Source: Streptomyces sp. CG 926 (lineage in GTDB: Bacteria > Actinomycetota > Actinomycetes > Streptomycetales > Streptomycetaceae). Taken from it: 64,000 bases of DNA. Under the pieces are notes generated by a model. That model saw only the letters and a program-made list of their open reading frames with translations. It was not told the origin of the DNA and did no database searches. Each line of letters begins with the position of its first letter. Position 1 is the first letter of the stretch. The stretch lies in assembly GCF_003148825.1 (NCBI RefSeq), contig NZ_QGGZ01000012.1, forward strand, positions 124,001-188,000, read 5' to 3'. The translations under genes were made by a program, and so were the position numbers. Of the stretch, positions 25,810 to 34,864 are shown one piece after another.

Positions 25810-28800
25810 TGAAGAGCGAGCACGACGAGCACTACGAGTTCCGGGACGAGTTGGTGCACCGGCTCGTCCTCGACCTGATGGGCCCCAAGGGCGGACCGGA
25901 CGAGCTCCTGGAGGACCCGCCCGTCACGACCTACCCCGTCGGGGCGCTGTTCCCGCGGAACGACATCCGCGAGGACCCGACCGAGCAGGCCGCCGACAAC
26001 GACCCCGACCCCGTGGCCGACGTGGCCCGCCGGGAGCAGCGCGACGGCGACCGGGACGACTCCGGTGTCGCCCTCTCCAACGTACGTCGCCCCTCGGCCA
26101 TGGGGATCACCTTCGCCGTCGACCGGGTGGCGGCCCCCGAGGTCACCGTCCGCGTCGAAGCCGCCCGGTACCTTCCGGTGGACGCGGCGGGGCGGGCGAC
26201 CGCCGCCAGGTCCGCGGAACGACGCTCCACCGAGGACACCGGCGAACGGTGGCTGCGGCAGGCCGTCCCCGCCCGGGACGTACCCGTCGACGTCACCGCG
26301 CCCGGCACCCGGACCGTGGAGATCCTGCCCCACCTCCTGGACCTTCGGATCATCGTGCGCGGCGAGGACGCCTCCGGGGCCGTCGCGGTGACCGTCACGC
26401 TGATCAACACGGCGACCGCCCCGAAGACCGGCCCCCAGGACGAGGCCTGCTTCTTCCAGCCCCGCCTGACCGTCACCGCCCCGCCCGGCTCCGGCGGTCT
26501 GGTGGAACGGCCCGTCCACGGACGCTCCGCGGACCCCGAGCTGGACATCAGCCGGCTCCTGCACCGTCACGCGCCCTCCTTCGCCACCGGCCACGGCTGC
26601 GCCGCGGACTGGCACTGGGTGGCTCCCCCGCCGAACCACCTGCGGGCGGACGCGGGGCCCTGCCGGATCGACGGCGTGCACACCGAGCTCGTGCCGACGT
26701 ACGAGGTCATGCTCACCGACTCGAACCCCGACATCGACGCGACCTCGCTGGGCATGAAATGGCTCTCGACCGCACCCCGGGACGAGATCGTGCCCGCCCT
26801 GCTGACCCTCCTGTCCTCCTACGAGAACTGGATCGCCGAGCGCAGGAGCGACGCCGAGCGCCTCGGCTCCTCCGAATTCGCCGAACTGGCCCTGGATCAG
26901 ATCGACAACTGCGCCACCGCCCTCGGGCGCATGCGCGCCGGCGTCGAGCTGCTCCGCGTCGACGACGACTGCCTGGAAGCGTTCCGACTGGCCAACCGCG
27001 CCATGGACGACCAGCGCACCCGCGCGATCACGATCAAGGAGGGTGAGCCGGGCCGCCCCAACACCTGGCGCCCGTTCCAGATCGGCTTCGTCCTGCTGTG
27101 CCTCGACGGCATCGCCGACCCCCAGCACGACGACCGGCAGATCGCCGACCTCCTGTGGTTCCCGACCGGCGGCGGCAAGACCGAGGCCTACCTCGGCCTC
27201 ATCGCCTTCACCGTGTTCCTACGGCGCCTGCGCCGCCGCGACTCCGGCGGCGGGGTGACCGTACTGATGCGGTACACCCTGCGCCTGCTGACCCTCCAGC
27301 AGTTCGAGCGGGCGACCATCCTGATCTGCGCGATGGAACGCATCCGCCTGGAGGCGAGGAACTCCGCCCGCCCGCTGGGCACCGAGAAGATCTCCATCGG
27401 CATGTGGGTGGGCCAGTCGGCCACCCCGAACGACCTCAAGACCGCGCAGAAGAGCCTGCTGAAGCTCCGCAACGGTCAATCGGTCGCCAAGGAGAACCCC
27501 GTCCAGCTCCGCGCCTGCCCCTGGTGCGGGTCCGCCCTGGACGCCCACGACTACACCGTCACCCTGGAACCCGCCGCCATGGTCGTCGCCTGCCCCGACG
27601 AGGACTGCGACTTCCACGAAGGCCTGCCGATCCACGTGGTGGACCAGACCGTCTACCAGGCACGCCCCACCCTGGTGATCGCCACGGTCGACAAGTTCGC
27701 CCTCATCCCGTGGGAGGAGCGGACCGCCGCCCTGTTCAACCGGAACCGGCCCGCGGACGACACCCCGCCGCCCGAGCTGATCGTCCAGGACGAACTGCAC
27801 CTGATCTCGGGCCCGCTCGGCACCATGACCGGGCTCTACGAGACGATGATCGACCTCGCCGCGGACACCCCCAAGGTGATCGCCTCCACCGCGACGATCC
27901 GACGCGCCAAGCAACAGGGCCGCGCCCTGTTCCATCGCGAGGTCCACCAATTCCCGCCCACCGCGCTCGACTCCCGCGACTCGTGGTTCTCCCGCGAGGC
28001 ACCGGCCGACCGCAAGGCCACCCGCCGCTACGTCGGCCTGCTGACCCCCTCCACCAGCCAGGCCACCCTCCTCGTGCGCGCGTACGCCGCGCTGCTCCAC
28101 CACGCCGCACTCATCGAAGGCCCCGGAGCGGTCCGGGACGCCTACTGGACCCTCGTCGGCTACTTCAACAGCCTCCGCCTGCTGGCCGCGGCCGAACTGC
28201 AGGTCAGGGACGACGTCCACGACCGCATCGCGCTCCTGGCCGCCCAGGCCGAGACACGGATCCGGGAGATCGACGAACCGTCCGAACTCACCAGCCGCAT
28301 CGACGCGAGCGACATCCCCAAGTACCTCAAGGATCTGGAGCGCCGCCACCCGCACCCCGACGCGGTCGACGTCCTGCTCGCCACGAACATGATCTCGGTG
28401 GGCGTCGACATCGACCGACTCGGCCTCATGGCCGTCATGGGGCAGCCCCAGACCACCGCCGAATACATCCAGGCCACCAGCCGGGTCGGCCGCAGCCACC
28501 CGGGACTGGTCGTCACCCTGCTGAACTCGGCCCGCTCACGGGACCGGTCGCACTACGAGAACTTCACCACCTACCACTCGGCCCTCTACCGCCAGGTCGA
28601 GTCGACGAGCGTCACCCCGTTCTCGCCCCGGGCCCGGGACCGGGCCCTGCACGCCGTCCTCGTCGGCCTCGCCCGACTCACCATCGAGGCAGCCCGCCCC
28701 AAGAGCGGCGCCGCGAAGATCGACCGGTTCGAGGACCGGCTGAAGGACATCCGCACCGCCATCACCTGGCGGGCCCGGGAGATCGCCCCCGAACACGCCG

Positions 28801-29009
28801 ACGACGTGGACGCGGAACTCGAAGAGATCATCGACGACTGGCGACTGCTCGCCGACACCTACCCGGACACGCTCGTGTACGAGGGCTGGTTCGGCAAGCG
28901 CCCCGCCCTGCTGGTGCCGTTCGCCGAGGCCGAGGACGGCGAATCCTTCCGCACGCTGACCAGCCTGCGCGACGTCGACGCCGAGTCCGACCTGTTCGAG
29001 GAGAAGTAG
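25806..29009 (+). CDS. drmA: DrmA-like DISARM helicase
   Basis: A 1,067-residue SF2-type helicase. The N-terminal ~450 residues are unassigned. The helicase core has LLWFPTGGGKTEAYLGL (Walker A Lys458), MRYTLRLLTLQQFERA, a CPWCG...CPDEDC zinc site (Cys571, Cys574, then ~597-602), VDKFALIPW, the motif II variant IVQDELHLISGPLGTM (DELH, Asp662), IASTATIRRA, and YIQATSRVGRS near 887. The PTGGGKTEAYLGL and DELHLISGPLG strings are typical of DrmA, the core helicase of DISARM, which in published work pairs with DrmB on DNA. ATG overlaps the UvrD-like stop by ATGA. The next gene begins directly after its TAG. Confidence 0.88.
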   Translation: MMKSEHDEHYEFRDELVHRLVLDLMGPKGGPDELLEDPPVTTYPVGALFPRNDIREDPTEQAADNDPDPVADVARREQRDGDRDDSGVALSNVRRPSAMGITFAVDRVAAPEVTVRVEAARYLPVDAAGRATAARSAERRSTEDTGERWLRQAVPARDVPVDVTAPGTRTVEILPHLLDLRIIVRGEDASGAVAVTVTLINTATAPKTGPQDEACFFQPRLTVTAPPGSGGLVERPVHGRSADPELDISRLLHRHAPSFATGHGCAADWHWVAPPPNHLRADAGPCRIDGVHTELVPTYEVMLTDSNPDIDATSLGMKWLSTAPRDEIVPALLTLLSSYENWIAERRSDAERLGSSEFAELALDQIDNCATALGRMRAGVELLRVDDDCLEAFRLANRAMDDQRTRAITIKEGEPGRPNTWRPFQIGFVLLCLDGIADPQHDDRQIADLLWFPTGGGKTEAYLGLIAFTVFLRRLRRRDSGGGVTVLMRYTLRLLTLQQFERATILICAMERIRLEARNSARPLGTEKISIGMWVGQSATPNDLKTAQKSLLKLRNGQSVAKENPVQLRACPWCGSALDAHDYTVTLEPAAMVVACPDEDCDFHEGLPIHVVDQTVYQARPTLVIATVDKFALIPWEERTAALFNRNRPADDTPPPELIVQDELHLISGPLGTMTGLYETMIDLAADTPKVIASTATIRRAKQQGRALFHREVHQFPPTALDSRDSWFSREAPADRKATRRYVGLLTPSTSQATLLVRAYAALLHHAALIEGPGAVRDAYWTLVGYFNSLRLLAAAELQVRDDVHDRIALLAAQAETRIREIDEPSELTSRIDASDIPKYLKDLERRHPHPDAVDVLLATNMISVGVDIDRLGLMAVMGQPQTTAEYIQATSRVGRSHPGLVVTLLNSARSRDRSHYENFTTYHSALYRQVESTSVTPFSPRARDRALHAVLVGLARLTIEAARPKSGAAKIDRFEDRLKDIRTAITWRAREIAPEHADDVDAELEEIIDDWRLLADTYPDTLVYEGWFGKRPALLVPFAEAEDGESFRTLTSLRDVDAESDLFEEK

Positions 29010-30869
29010 ATGTCAGAGTCCCCCCGGCGGTCCGCCCGCTCCGGCTCCCGCCTCCAACGGCTGCGCGCCGAGAGCGGACCCCGCAAGCTCGGTTCGGCCC
29101 GCCGCGCCCAGATGATCACGACGTACGGCGTCGGATCGATGATCGCGATCGACAGCGAGTCCTTCATCGTGCGCGGACTCGACTCCTGGCACGTGCCCTC
29201 GGAGTTCGAACTCACCGAGCCCCGCCTCCAGTACCGGCTCGACGTGGACGGCTTCCACCTGCCGCCCGCCACCACGGACGAGAACGCGCCGAGCGACGGC
29301 GTCCACGTCGCCAGATTCCCCCAGTGGTACTCCTGCTCCACCTGCCACGCCCTCGACGAGCACCGCCGACTGACCGCGGACCCGAAGAAGAACAAGTGCG
29401 GCAAGTGCGAGACCACGGAACTGACCCCGTCCCGCTTCGTCATGGTGTGCGAGAACGGGCACCTGGACGACTTCCCGTACTGGCTCTGGGTCCACAAGTC
29501 CGAGGAGCGCCCGGCCGGGGGCGCCACGTCCCACCGCCTCGAGATCCGCACCGCGGGCCGCACCGCGTCCCTGCGCTCCATCCGGATCCACTGCTCGTGC
29601 GGGGTGGCCCCCAAGTCGCTCGAAGGAGCCCTCGGCCGCACCGCACTCGCCTCGCTCGGGATCCGCTGCTCCGGGCGCCGCCCGTGGCTCAGGGACGACT
29701 CGGCTCCCGAGGAGTGCACCGAGGACCCGCGCGCGATCCAGCGCGGTTCCTCCGCCGCCTGGTTCCCCATGGTCTCCTCCGCGCTGACCATTCCGCCGTG
29801 GTCCCAGGGCGCCAACAAGCTCGTCCGCCCCTACATGGCGAAGTTCCGCGACCGGACCGACGAGGAGATCCTGGTCTACATCGGGATGACGCCCCAGTTG
29901 CAGAAGTCCGGCTACGAGGCCACCGACCTCCTGGACGCGGTACGCGTCGCCCGACGGGCCACCGAGGCACGCGAGGCCAAGGAGGAGGACGCGGCGGCGG
30001 TCCTGATCGATCCGCTGCGCCGCGACGAGTACGAACAGCTGCAGCGCAGCACCGAATACGACCACCGGGTCAGCCCCGACTTCGAGACCCAGGACCCGGG
30101 CGACCTCGGTGACATCCCGGACCGCACGGGCATCGATCAGGTGATGCTCGTCCCCCGCCTGCGGGAGGTCCGGGCCCTGACCTCCTTCACCCGGCTGACC
30201 GCCCCGACCTCGGCCGCCCCCGAGCGGCACTCCGCGCTGTCCCGCAATCCGCAGGGATGGCTGCCCGCCATCGAGGTCGTGGGCGAGGGGGTGTTCCTCC
30301 GGCTGGACCGCGCACGCGTGGCCCGATGGGAGCAGGGGCATCCGGGCGTGGCCCGTCGTGCCGACGTGGTGCGAGAGCACCATCTCGAACTGCTCGCCGA
30401 ACAGGCCGGCCCGGACGGCGAACCCGAGCTGTCGCCGGTCACACCCCGCCTGCTGCTCGTCCACACCCTGGCGCACGTGCTGATCGACGAGTGGAGCCTC
30501 GACTGCGGCTATCCCGCATCGGCGCTGCGCGAACGCCTCTACGTCGACGACGAGATGACCGGTGTACTGCTCTACACCGCCACCAGCGACTCCGCCGGCA
30601 GCCTCGGCGGCCTGGTCAGCCAGGGCAGGCCGGACGCGCTCGCGCGATCCCTGGACTCGGCCCTGACCCGGGCCGCGTGGTGCTCCGCCGACCCGCTGTG
30701 CATGGAATCCCCGGTCAGCGGGGCCGACAACGTCAACCTCGCCGCCTGCCACTGCTGCGTCCTGCTCCCCGAGACCAGCTGCGAGCAGTTCAACCGCTTC
30801 CTGGACCGCGCGATGCTGATCGGCACCCCGCAGGATCCCGAGATCGGCTTCTTCCACGGCACGGGCTGA
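29010..30869 (+). CDS. drmB: DrmB-like DUF1998 protein
   Basis: A 619-residue partner of DrmA. The N-terminus (LGSARRAQMITTYGVGSMIA, residues 27-46) matches the family's opening motif. Cysteine pairs follow (CSTCHAL ... CGKCET near 107-131; VCENGHLDDFPYW near 145), likely zinc ribbons. The C-terminal DUF1998 region has LLLVHTLAHVLIDEWSLDCG near 485, LLYTATSDSAGSLGGLV near 520, and a final Cys cluster (NLAACHCCVLLPETSCEQFN). No catalytic nuclease motif is seen. There is no spacer after drmA, so the two are made together. In DISARM, DrmAB form the DNA-engaging core. The usual third gene, drmC (phospholipase D), is absent, and the operon ends at a strong hairpin. Confidence 0.88.
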   Translation: MSESPRRSARSGSRLQRLRAESGPRKLGSARRAQMITTYGVGSMIAIDSESFIVRGLDSWHVPSEFELTEPRLQYRLDVDGFHLPPATTDENAPSDGVHVARFPQWYSCSTCHALDEHRRLTADPKKNKCGKCETTELTPSRFVMVCENGHLDDFPYWLWVHKSEERPAGGATSHRLEIRTAGRTASLRSIRIHCSCGVAPKSLEGALGRTALASLGIRCSGRRPWLRDDSAPEECTEDPRAIQRGSSAAWFPMVSSALTIPPWSQGANKLVRPYMAKFRDRTDEEILVYIGMTPQLQKSGYEATDLLDAVRVARRATEAREAKEEDAAAVLIDPLRRDEYEQLQRSTEYDHRVSPDFETQDPGDLGDIPDRTGIDQVMLVPRLREVRALTSFTRLTAPTSAAPERHSALSRNPQGWLPAIEVVGEGVFLRLDRARVARWEQGHPGVARRADVVREHHLELLAEQAGPDGEPELSPVTPRLLLVHTLAHVLIDEWSLDCGYPASALRERLYVDDEMTGVLLYTATSDSAGSLGGLVSQGRPDALARSLDSALTRAAWCSADPLCMESPVSGADNVNLAACHCCVLLPETSCEQFNRFLDRAMLIGTPQDPEIGFFHGTG

Positions 30870-30876
30870 CGGGGTG

Positions 30877-30928
30877 GGCCCGGGGGTGTCCTGTCGATGG
30901 CGTCCGATCGACAGGACACCCCCGGGCC
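30877..30928. terminator. Perfect 22-bp-arm terminator hairpin closing the defence island
   Basis: GGCCCGGGGGTGTCCTGTCGAT, an 8-base loop, then the exact complement. It starts 8 bp after the drmB-like stop and faces a convergent gene, so it can end both. It marks the right border of the island. Confidence 0.85.
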
Positions 30929-30951
30929 GGGTCGGTGCGGCCTGCGACCAC

Positions 30952-31248
30952 CTAGCGGTCCGCCGCCGCGTAGGAGGCCGCCGCCACCGCGGCCGCCGCC
31001 GTGAAGACCGCCGGCCAGGCGCCGATCTTCTTCGCCAAGGGGTGCGATCCCGCGAACGCGGCCACGTAGCCCGCGCCCAGGAGGGCCGTGGTCGTCGGGC
31101 CCGTGCGACGGTGCCATTCGCGGGCCGCGACCGTACCGGCGGCCGCGAGGATCACGCCGCCGAGCGGGCGTACGCCGGTCCAGCGGGCCGTGGCGTAGCC
31201 GCCGACCAGGCCGGCCGCCGCTATCGCCGAGGTGGGAATCTGCGCCAT
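30952..31248 (-). CDS. Small multi-pass membrane protein
   Basis: About 98 residues, with three to four alanine-rich hydrophobic segments (SAIAAAGLVGGYATARW, GGVILAAAGTVAAREW, TALLGAGYVAAFAGSH, FTAAAAVAAASYAAA). A Lys pair and Trp lie between helices 3 and 4. No family is recognised. ATG 31248 begins directly upstream of SAIAAAG. It is convergent with drmB across the shared hairpin. It is likely a housekeeping membrane protein rather than part of the island. Confidence 0.65.
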   Translation of the reverse strand: MAQIPTSAIAAAGLVGGYATARWTGVRPLGGVILAAAGTVAAREWHRRTGPTTTALLGAGYVAAFAGSHPLAKKIGAWPAVFTAAAAVAAASYAAADR

Positions 31249-31287
31249 GGTGGGGTCCTCCAGCCGTTCGAACGTCTCCGGACGAGG

Positions 31288-31479
31288 CTAACGCGCGCGC
31301 CGCGTGAAGCGGCGCGCGGTGCCCACACCCAGGACCACGACGGCTCCGCCGAGCACGCCGGGCGGGACCGTGTCCTGGACGGCGCGGGGCAGTACGGCGA
31401 TGACGCCGAGGGTGATGAAGAACGCCACCGCGCACGCGGCGAGGCCGATCAGGGCTTTACGCAGGAGAGAGCTGGGCAC
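31288..31479 (-). CDS. Small membrane protein
   Basis: A 63-residue protein with two hydrophobic segments (ALIGLAACAVAFFITLGVIA and GVLGGAVVVLGVGTA) and a basic C-terminus (RRFTRRAR). No homologue is recognised. It lies 39 bp upstream of the small membrane gene at 30952-31248 on the same strand and may share its transcript. Confidence 0.55.
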   Translation of the reverse strand: MPSSLLRKALIGLAACAVAFFITLGVIAVLPRAVQDTVPPGVLGGAVVVLGVGTARRFTRRAR

Positions 31480-31664
31480 AGCGGTTCAACGCCGGTCCGC
31501 GGGACGGCGATACGGGCGGGCCGGGCCGCGTACGGAAGTCGGATTTGTCGCACACCCTCCGGATCCGTGCAGGTGCCCTCCGTGGAACCTCCCCGGCGTA
31601 GATTCACTCTCCTACAGGGGCTATCCGACCGAAGCCACCCAAGCCGGCCCAAGGAGCTGCAAAC

Positions 31665-32201
31665 GTGATCTGTTATGGACCGGCCGTGCTGGACCTTTCG
31701 GACGAACTGGCCGACACCTACAGCGAGGTGTTCTCCGCGCCACCGTGGAACGAGGATGAAGAAACCATTCGCCAATTCTCCGCCCGACTCCAGGCCGACA
31801 GCCGCCGCGCCGGCTTCCGCGCCGCCTTCGCACAATCACCCGCCGGCATCGACGGCTTCGCCACCGCCTGGATCACCCCCAAGGCCTTCCCCCGCGACCG
31901 CGGCTACGCACAGGTCTCCGCACAGCTCGGCCGACAGCGCGTCCGGGAACTCCTCATCGGCGCCCTCGAAATCGACGAACTCGCCGTACGCCCGCACGCG
32001 CGCGGCAACGGCACCGGCCGCACCCTGCTCGCCGAGATCACCGCCGACGCCCCCGACGACCGCGCCTGGCTGCTGACCGCCCGGGTGGCCACCGACACCG
32101 TCGCCACCTACCGGCGCCTGGGCTGGCACGAGGTCACCCCGCTGCCCGGCACGCAGAACGGCGTCGTCGTCTTCCTCGCCCCGAACCACCCCTCGGCCTG
32201 A
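31665..32201 (+). CDS. GNAT-family N-acetyltransferase
   Basis: A 178-residue acetyl-CoA-dependent transferase. The acetyl-CoA-binding signature is in LEIDELAVRPHARGNGTGRT (residues ~100-119, with R-x-x-G-x-G/T). It is followed by LLTARVATDTVATYRRLGWH, the usual final beta-alpha pair. The start is GTG 31665 with AAGGAG upstream. The substrate is unknown. The preceding 185-bp gap holds only promoter-like AT-richer sequence. Confidence 0.8.
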   Translation: MICYGPAVLDLSDELADTYSEVFSAPPWNEDEETIRQFSARLQADSRRAGFRAAFAQSPAGIDGFATAWITPKAFPRDRGYAQVSAQLGRQRVRELLIGALEIDELAVRPHARGNGTGRTLLAEITADAPDDRAWLLTARVATDTVATYRRLGWHEVTPLPGTQNGVVVFLAPNHPSA

Positions 32202-32235
32202 GCATCGCCCGCACCCCACCGGGCATACCCCGGGC

Positions 32236-33249
32236 ATGATCACTCGTATCGCGCAACGGCAACAGAACCTGGCCACCTACCACCAGCTCAGGCAGGCCGG
32301 GATCCCCTCCGCCACCATCAGCGGCCGCAGCCGCCGCACCGGACCCTGGCAACGGCTCCTGCCACGGGTCTACCTCCTGCAGACCGGCCCGCCCGACACC
32401 CGACAGCGGGCACTGTCGGCCGTCCTGTACGCCGCCCACCCCGCGGCCGACCCGCTCTCCGGGTCCACGGCAGCACTCACCGGCGGCGCCGCGCTCGCCC
32501 TCCTCGGCATCCGCGACGCCCCGCCCGAACCCCTGGACGTCCTCGTCCGCGCCCCGCGCTCACCGGCCCCCGCAGGCCGGGTCCGCCCCTGCCCCACCAC
32601 CCGCTGGCCCGCCACCATCCACATCTCCGGAGTCCCCAGCACCCGCCCGATCCGGGCCGCCGCCGACTTCGCGGCCCGCACGGACGATGCCGATCTGGTG
32701 CGCTCCGTACTGGCCAACGTCGTCCAGGGCGGCTGGTGCCACCCGCACGACCTGCACGCCGAACTGCGCGCGGGCCGCGTCCGCGGCCGCCCCGCCGTAC
32801 GCGTCGCCGCCGCCGAACTGCTCGCCGGGGTCCGCTCCATCGCCGAGGGCCGCGCCCGCGACACCCTGGCCGCGACCGACCTCCCCACCCCGCTGTGGAA
32901 CGCCCGCCTCCACGACCCCGACGGGGCCTTCCTGGCCAGCCCGGACGCGTACTGGCCCGACGAGGGCGTGGCCCTGGAGATCGACTCCGCCGAGTACCAC
33001 TACACGCGCGACGCCTGGCAGGCCACCCTGCTCCGGCGGCTGCGCCTGGAGTCCCGGGGCGTCCTGGTGGCCAGTACGACGCCCGGCATCCTGCGCGAGC
33101 GACCGGCGGAGGTCGTCGCCGCCGTCCGCTCGCTCCTCCTCCTGGGCGCCGCCCGCCCCGCACCGCCGCGGGTCACCGCCCGCGGCCACGCCCAACTGGA
33201 GCTGCCGCTCGCGCCGTCCTACGCCCCGAAGGCACGGGAGACCGTATAG
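32236..33249 (+). CDS. AbiEi antitoxin-like HTH with C-terminal DUF559-type nuclease fold
   Basis: A 337-residue protein. The N-terminus (NLATYHQLRQAGIPSATISG) resembles the AbiEi/type IV antitoxin winged helix, followed by the typical RLLPRVYLLQTGPP segment. The C-terminal region near 230-300 resembles the Vsr-like DUF559 fold (FLASPDAYWPDEGVALEIDS, AEYHY), with acidic residues placed as in PD-(D/E)xK enzymes. Whether they are catalytic is unclear. No AbiEii toxin gene is adjacent. Such single proteins are common in actinobacteria and are usually left unnamed. Its end overlaps the convergent DUF445 gene by 31 bp. Confidence 0.65.
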   Translation: MITRIAQRQQNLATYHQLRQAGIPSATISGRSRRTGPWQRLLPRVYLLQTGPPDTRQRALSAVLYAAHPAADPLSGSTAALTGGAALALLGIRDAPPEPLDVLVRAPRSPAPAGRVRPCPTTRWPATIHISGVPSTRPIRAAADFAARTDDADLVRSVLANVVQGGWCHPHDLHAELRAGRVRGRPAVRVAAAELLAGVRSIAEGRARDTLAATDLPTPLWNARLHDPDGAFLASPDAYWPDEGVALEIDSAEYHYTRDAWQATLLRRLRLESRGVLVASTTPGILRERPAEVVAAVRSLLLLGAARPAPPRVTARGHAQLELPLAPSYAPKARETV

Positions 33250-34520
33250 ATCAGCAGGCCCGCCAGGGCGCCGACCACCGTGCCGTTGATACGGATGAAC
33301 TGCAGGTCACGGCCGATGTGGGCCTCGATCTTGCGGGAGGTGTGCTCGGCGTCCCAGCCCGCCACCGTGTCCGTGATCAGCGAGGTGATCTCGGTCCGGT
33401 AGGTGGTGACGACATAGACGACCGCGCCCTCGATCCACCCCTCCACCTTCGCCTGCAGCCGGCCGTCGGCGGCCAGCCGCGCCCCCAGGGAGATCAGCGA
33501 GGCCCGGACCCGCAGGCGCAGCTCGCTCTGCTCGTCCTCCGCCGCCGAGATGATCATCGACCGGATCGCCGACCACGCGGAGGCGATGACGTCCTGGACC
33601 TCGTCACGCGCCAGGATCTCGGACTTGAGCCGCTCCACCTTCGCCCGGGTCTCGGGGTCCGACTGGAGGTCGGCGGCGAAGTCCGCCAGGAACCGGTCCA
33701 CCGCCGCACGCGCCGGATGCTCGGGCATGTCCCGCATCTCCGTGACGAAGCGCAGCAGTTCCTTGTAGACGCGCTCGCCCACCTTGCGGTCCACGAACCG
33801 TGGGGTCCAGCCCGGGGCGCCGCCCTGGACCGCGTCCGTGATCGAGGCCCCGTGGGTGACGAGCCAGTCGTGGGCCTTGGCACAGATGAGGTCGACGGCA
33901 CGGCGGTGGCCGCCGTCCTCGACGACCCGCTCCAGGGTCTTGCCGATGCCCGGCGCGATCTCGGCCGTCTCGGCGCGCCGGGTGATGGCCTCGCCGACCA
34001 CGGCCTGCACGTCGGAGTCGCGCAGCACGGTGAGCGCACCGCGCAGGGCGGCGGCCAGCTCGGCCGTGACCCGGTCGGCGTGCTCGGGCTCGGCGAGCCA
34101 GGAGCCGAGGCGGCCGCCGATGCCGAGGGCGTGCAGCCGGGCCCGCACCACGTCGGCGGAGAGGAAGTTCTCCCCCACGAACTCGCCGAGGGTGACACCG
34201 AGCTGGTCCTTCTTGGTCGGGATGATCGCCGTGTGCGGGATGGGCAGGCCCAGCGGGTGCCGGAAGAGCGCGGTCACGGCGAACCAGTCCGCGAGCGCGC
34301 CGACCATGCCGGCCTCGGCCGCGGCGGCGACGTACGCGGCCCAGCCACCGGCGCCCCAGGCGTGCTGGGCGTACTTGGCCAGTACGTAGACCACCGCGAC
34401 CAGCAGCAACAGCCCGGTCGCGATGGCCTTCATCCGACGCACCCCTTGGCGGCGCTCCTCGTCGGCGGCGCTGAACACGAACCCGCCGCGGGTACCTCCG
34501 GTGGTGTTGCGGTTCTCCAC
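33219..34520 (-). CDS. DUF445 membrane-anchored protein
   Basis: A 433-residue protein of the YjiN/DUF445 family, function unknown. It has an N-terminal hydrophobic segment (ATGLLLLVAVVYVLA) and the family motif AAEAGMVGALADWFAVTALF with RHPLGLPIPHTAIIP near residue 80-97. A long helical, charged middle follows, with a C-terminal helix (GTVVGALAGLLIYTVS). GTG 34520 precedes a short polar tail. It is envelope-associated by prediction. Confidence 0.85.
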   Translation of the reverse strand: MENRNTTGGTRGGFVFSAADEERRQGVRRMKAIATGLLLLVAVVYVLAKYAQHAWGAGGWAAYVAAAAEAGMVGALADWFAVTALFRHPLGLPIPHTAIIPTKKDQLGVTLGEFVGENFLSADVVRARLHALGIGGRLGSWLAEPEHADRVTAELAAALRGALTVLRDSDVQAVVGEAITRRAETAEIAPGIGKTLERVVEDGGHRRAVDLICAKAHDWLVTHGASITDAVQGGAPGWTPRFVDRKVGERVYKELLRFVTEMRDMPEHPARAAVDRFLADFAADLQSDPETRAKVERLKSEILARDEVQDVIASAWSAIRSMIISAAEDEQSELRLRVRASLISLGARLAADGRLQAKVEGWIEGAVVYVVTTYRTEITSLITDTVAGWDAEHTSRKIEAHIGRDLQFIRINGTVVGALAGLLIYTVSRAFGA

Positions 34521-34864
34521 GTGCTCCTGCCTTCCCCCGGTGGCGCCGGTTTTGTCTGCATAGCATCCGACTCCTGGGAGGCCGGAGGAGTTCCCGCCAC
34601 GCCAGTCCGCTCCCGCGGCGGGCAGCAGTCCGGGCCCGCCCGACGCGAGCGGTCCCCCGGGCGGGCCCCGCCCCCAACGCGGACCGCTCCCTCAGGCGGA
34701 GCGGCACCCGACCCCGGCGCGGGCCGCTCCGCGGGTCCGGGCAGAGGCGTCCCTTCGGCTCGGGCCGTTCCCTCAGGGCGGGGCGGGACCCGCCCCCCCG
34801 GCGCGAGCCGCTCCCTCAGGGCGGGGCGGGAACTCGACCACGGTGCGGGCGGGTCCGCGGGGCC

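Noticed and set aside
16737..30869. BREX, Druantia or Zorya system
   Set aside because: No PglX/PglZ, BrxC, DruE-size DUF1998 helicase or ZorA/B motor proteins are present; DrmA/DrmB hallmarks fit DISARM.
11837..30951. Prophage or integrative element carrying the defence genes
   Set aside because: No integrase, transposase, structural phage gene, tRNA or direct-repeat boundary was seen around the island.
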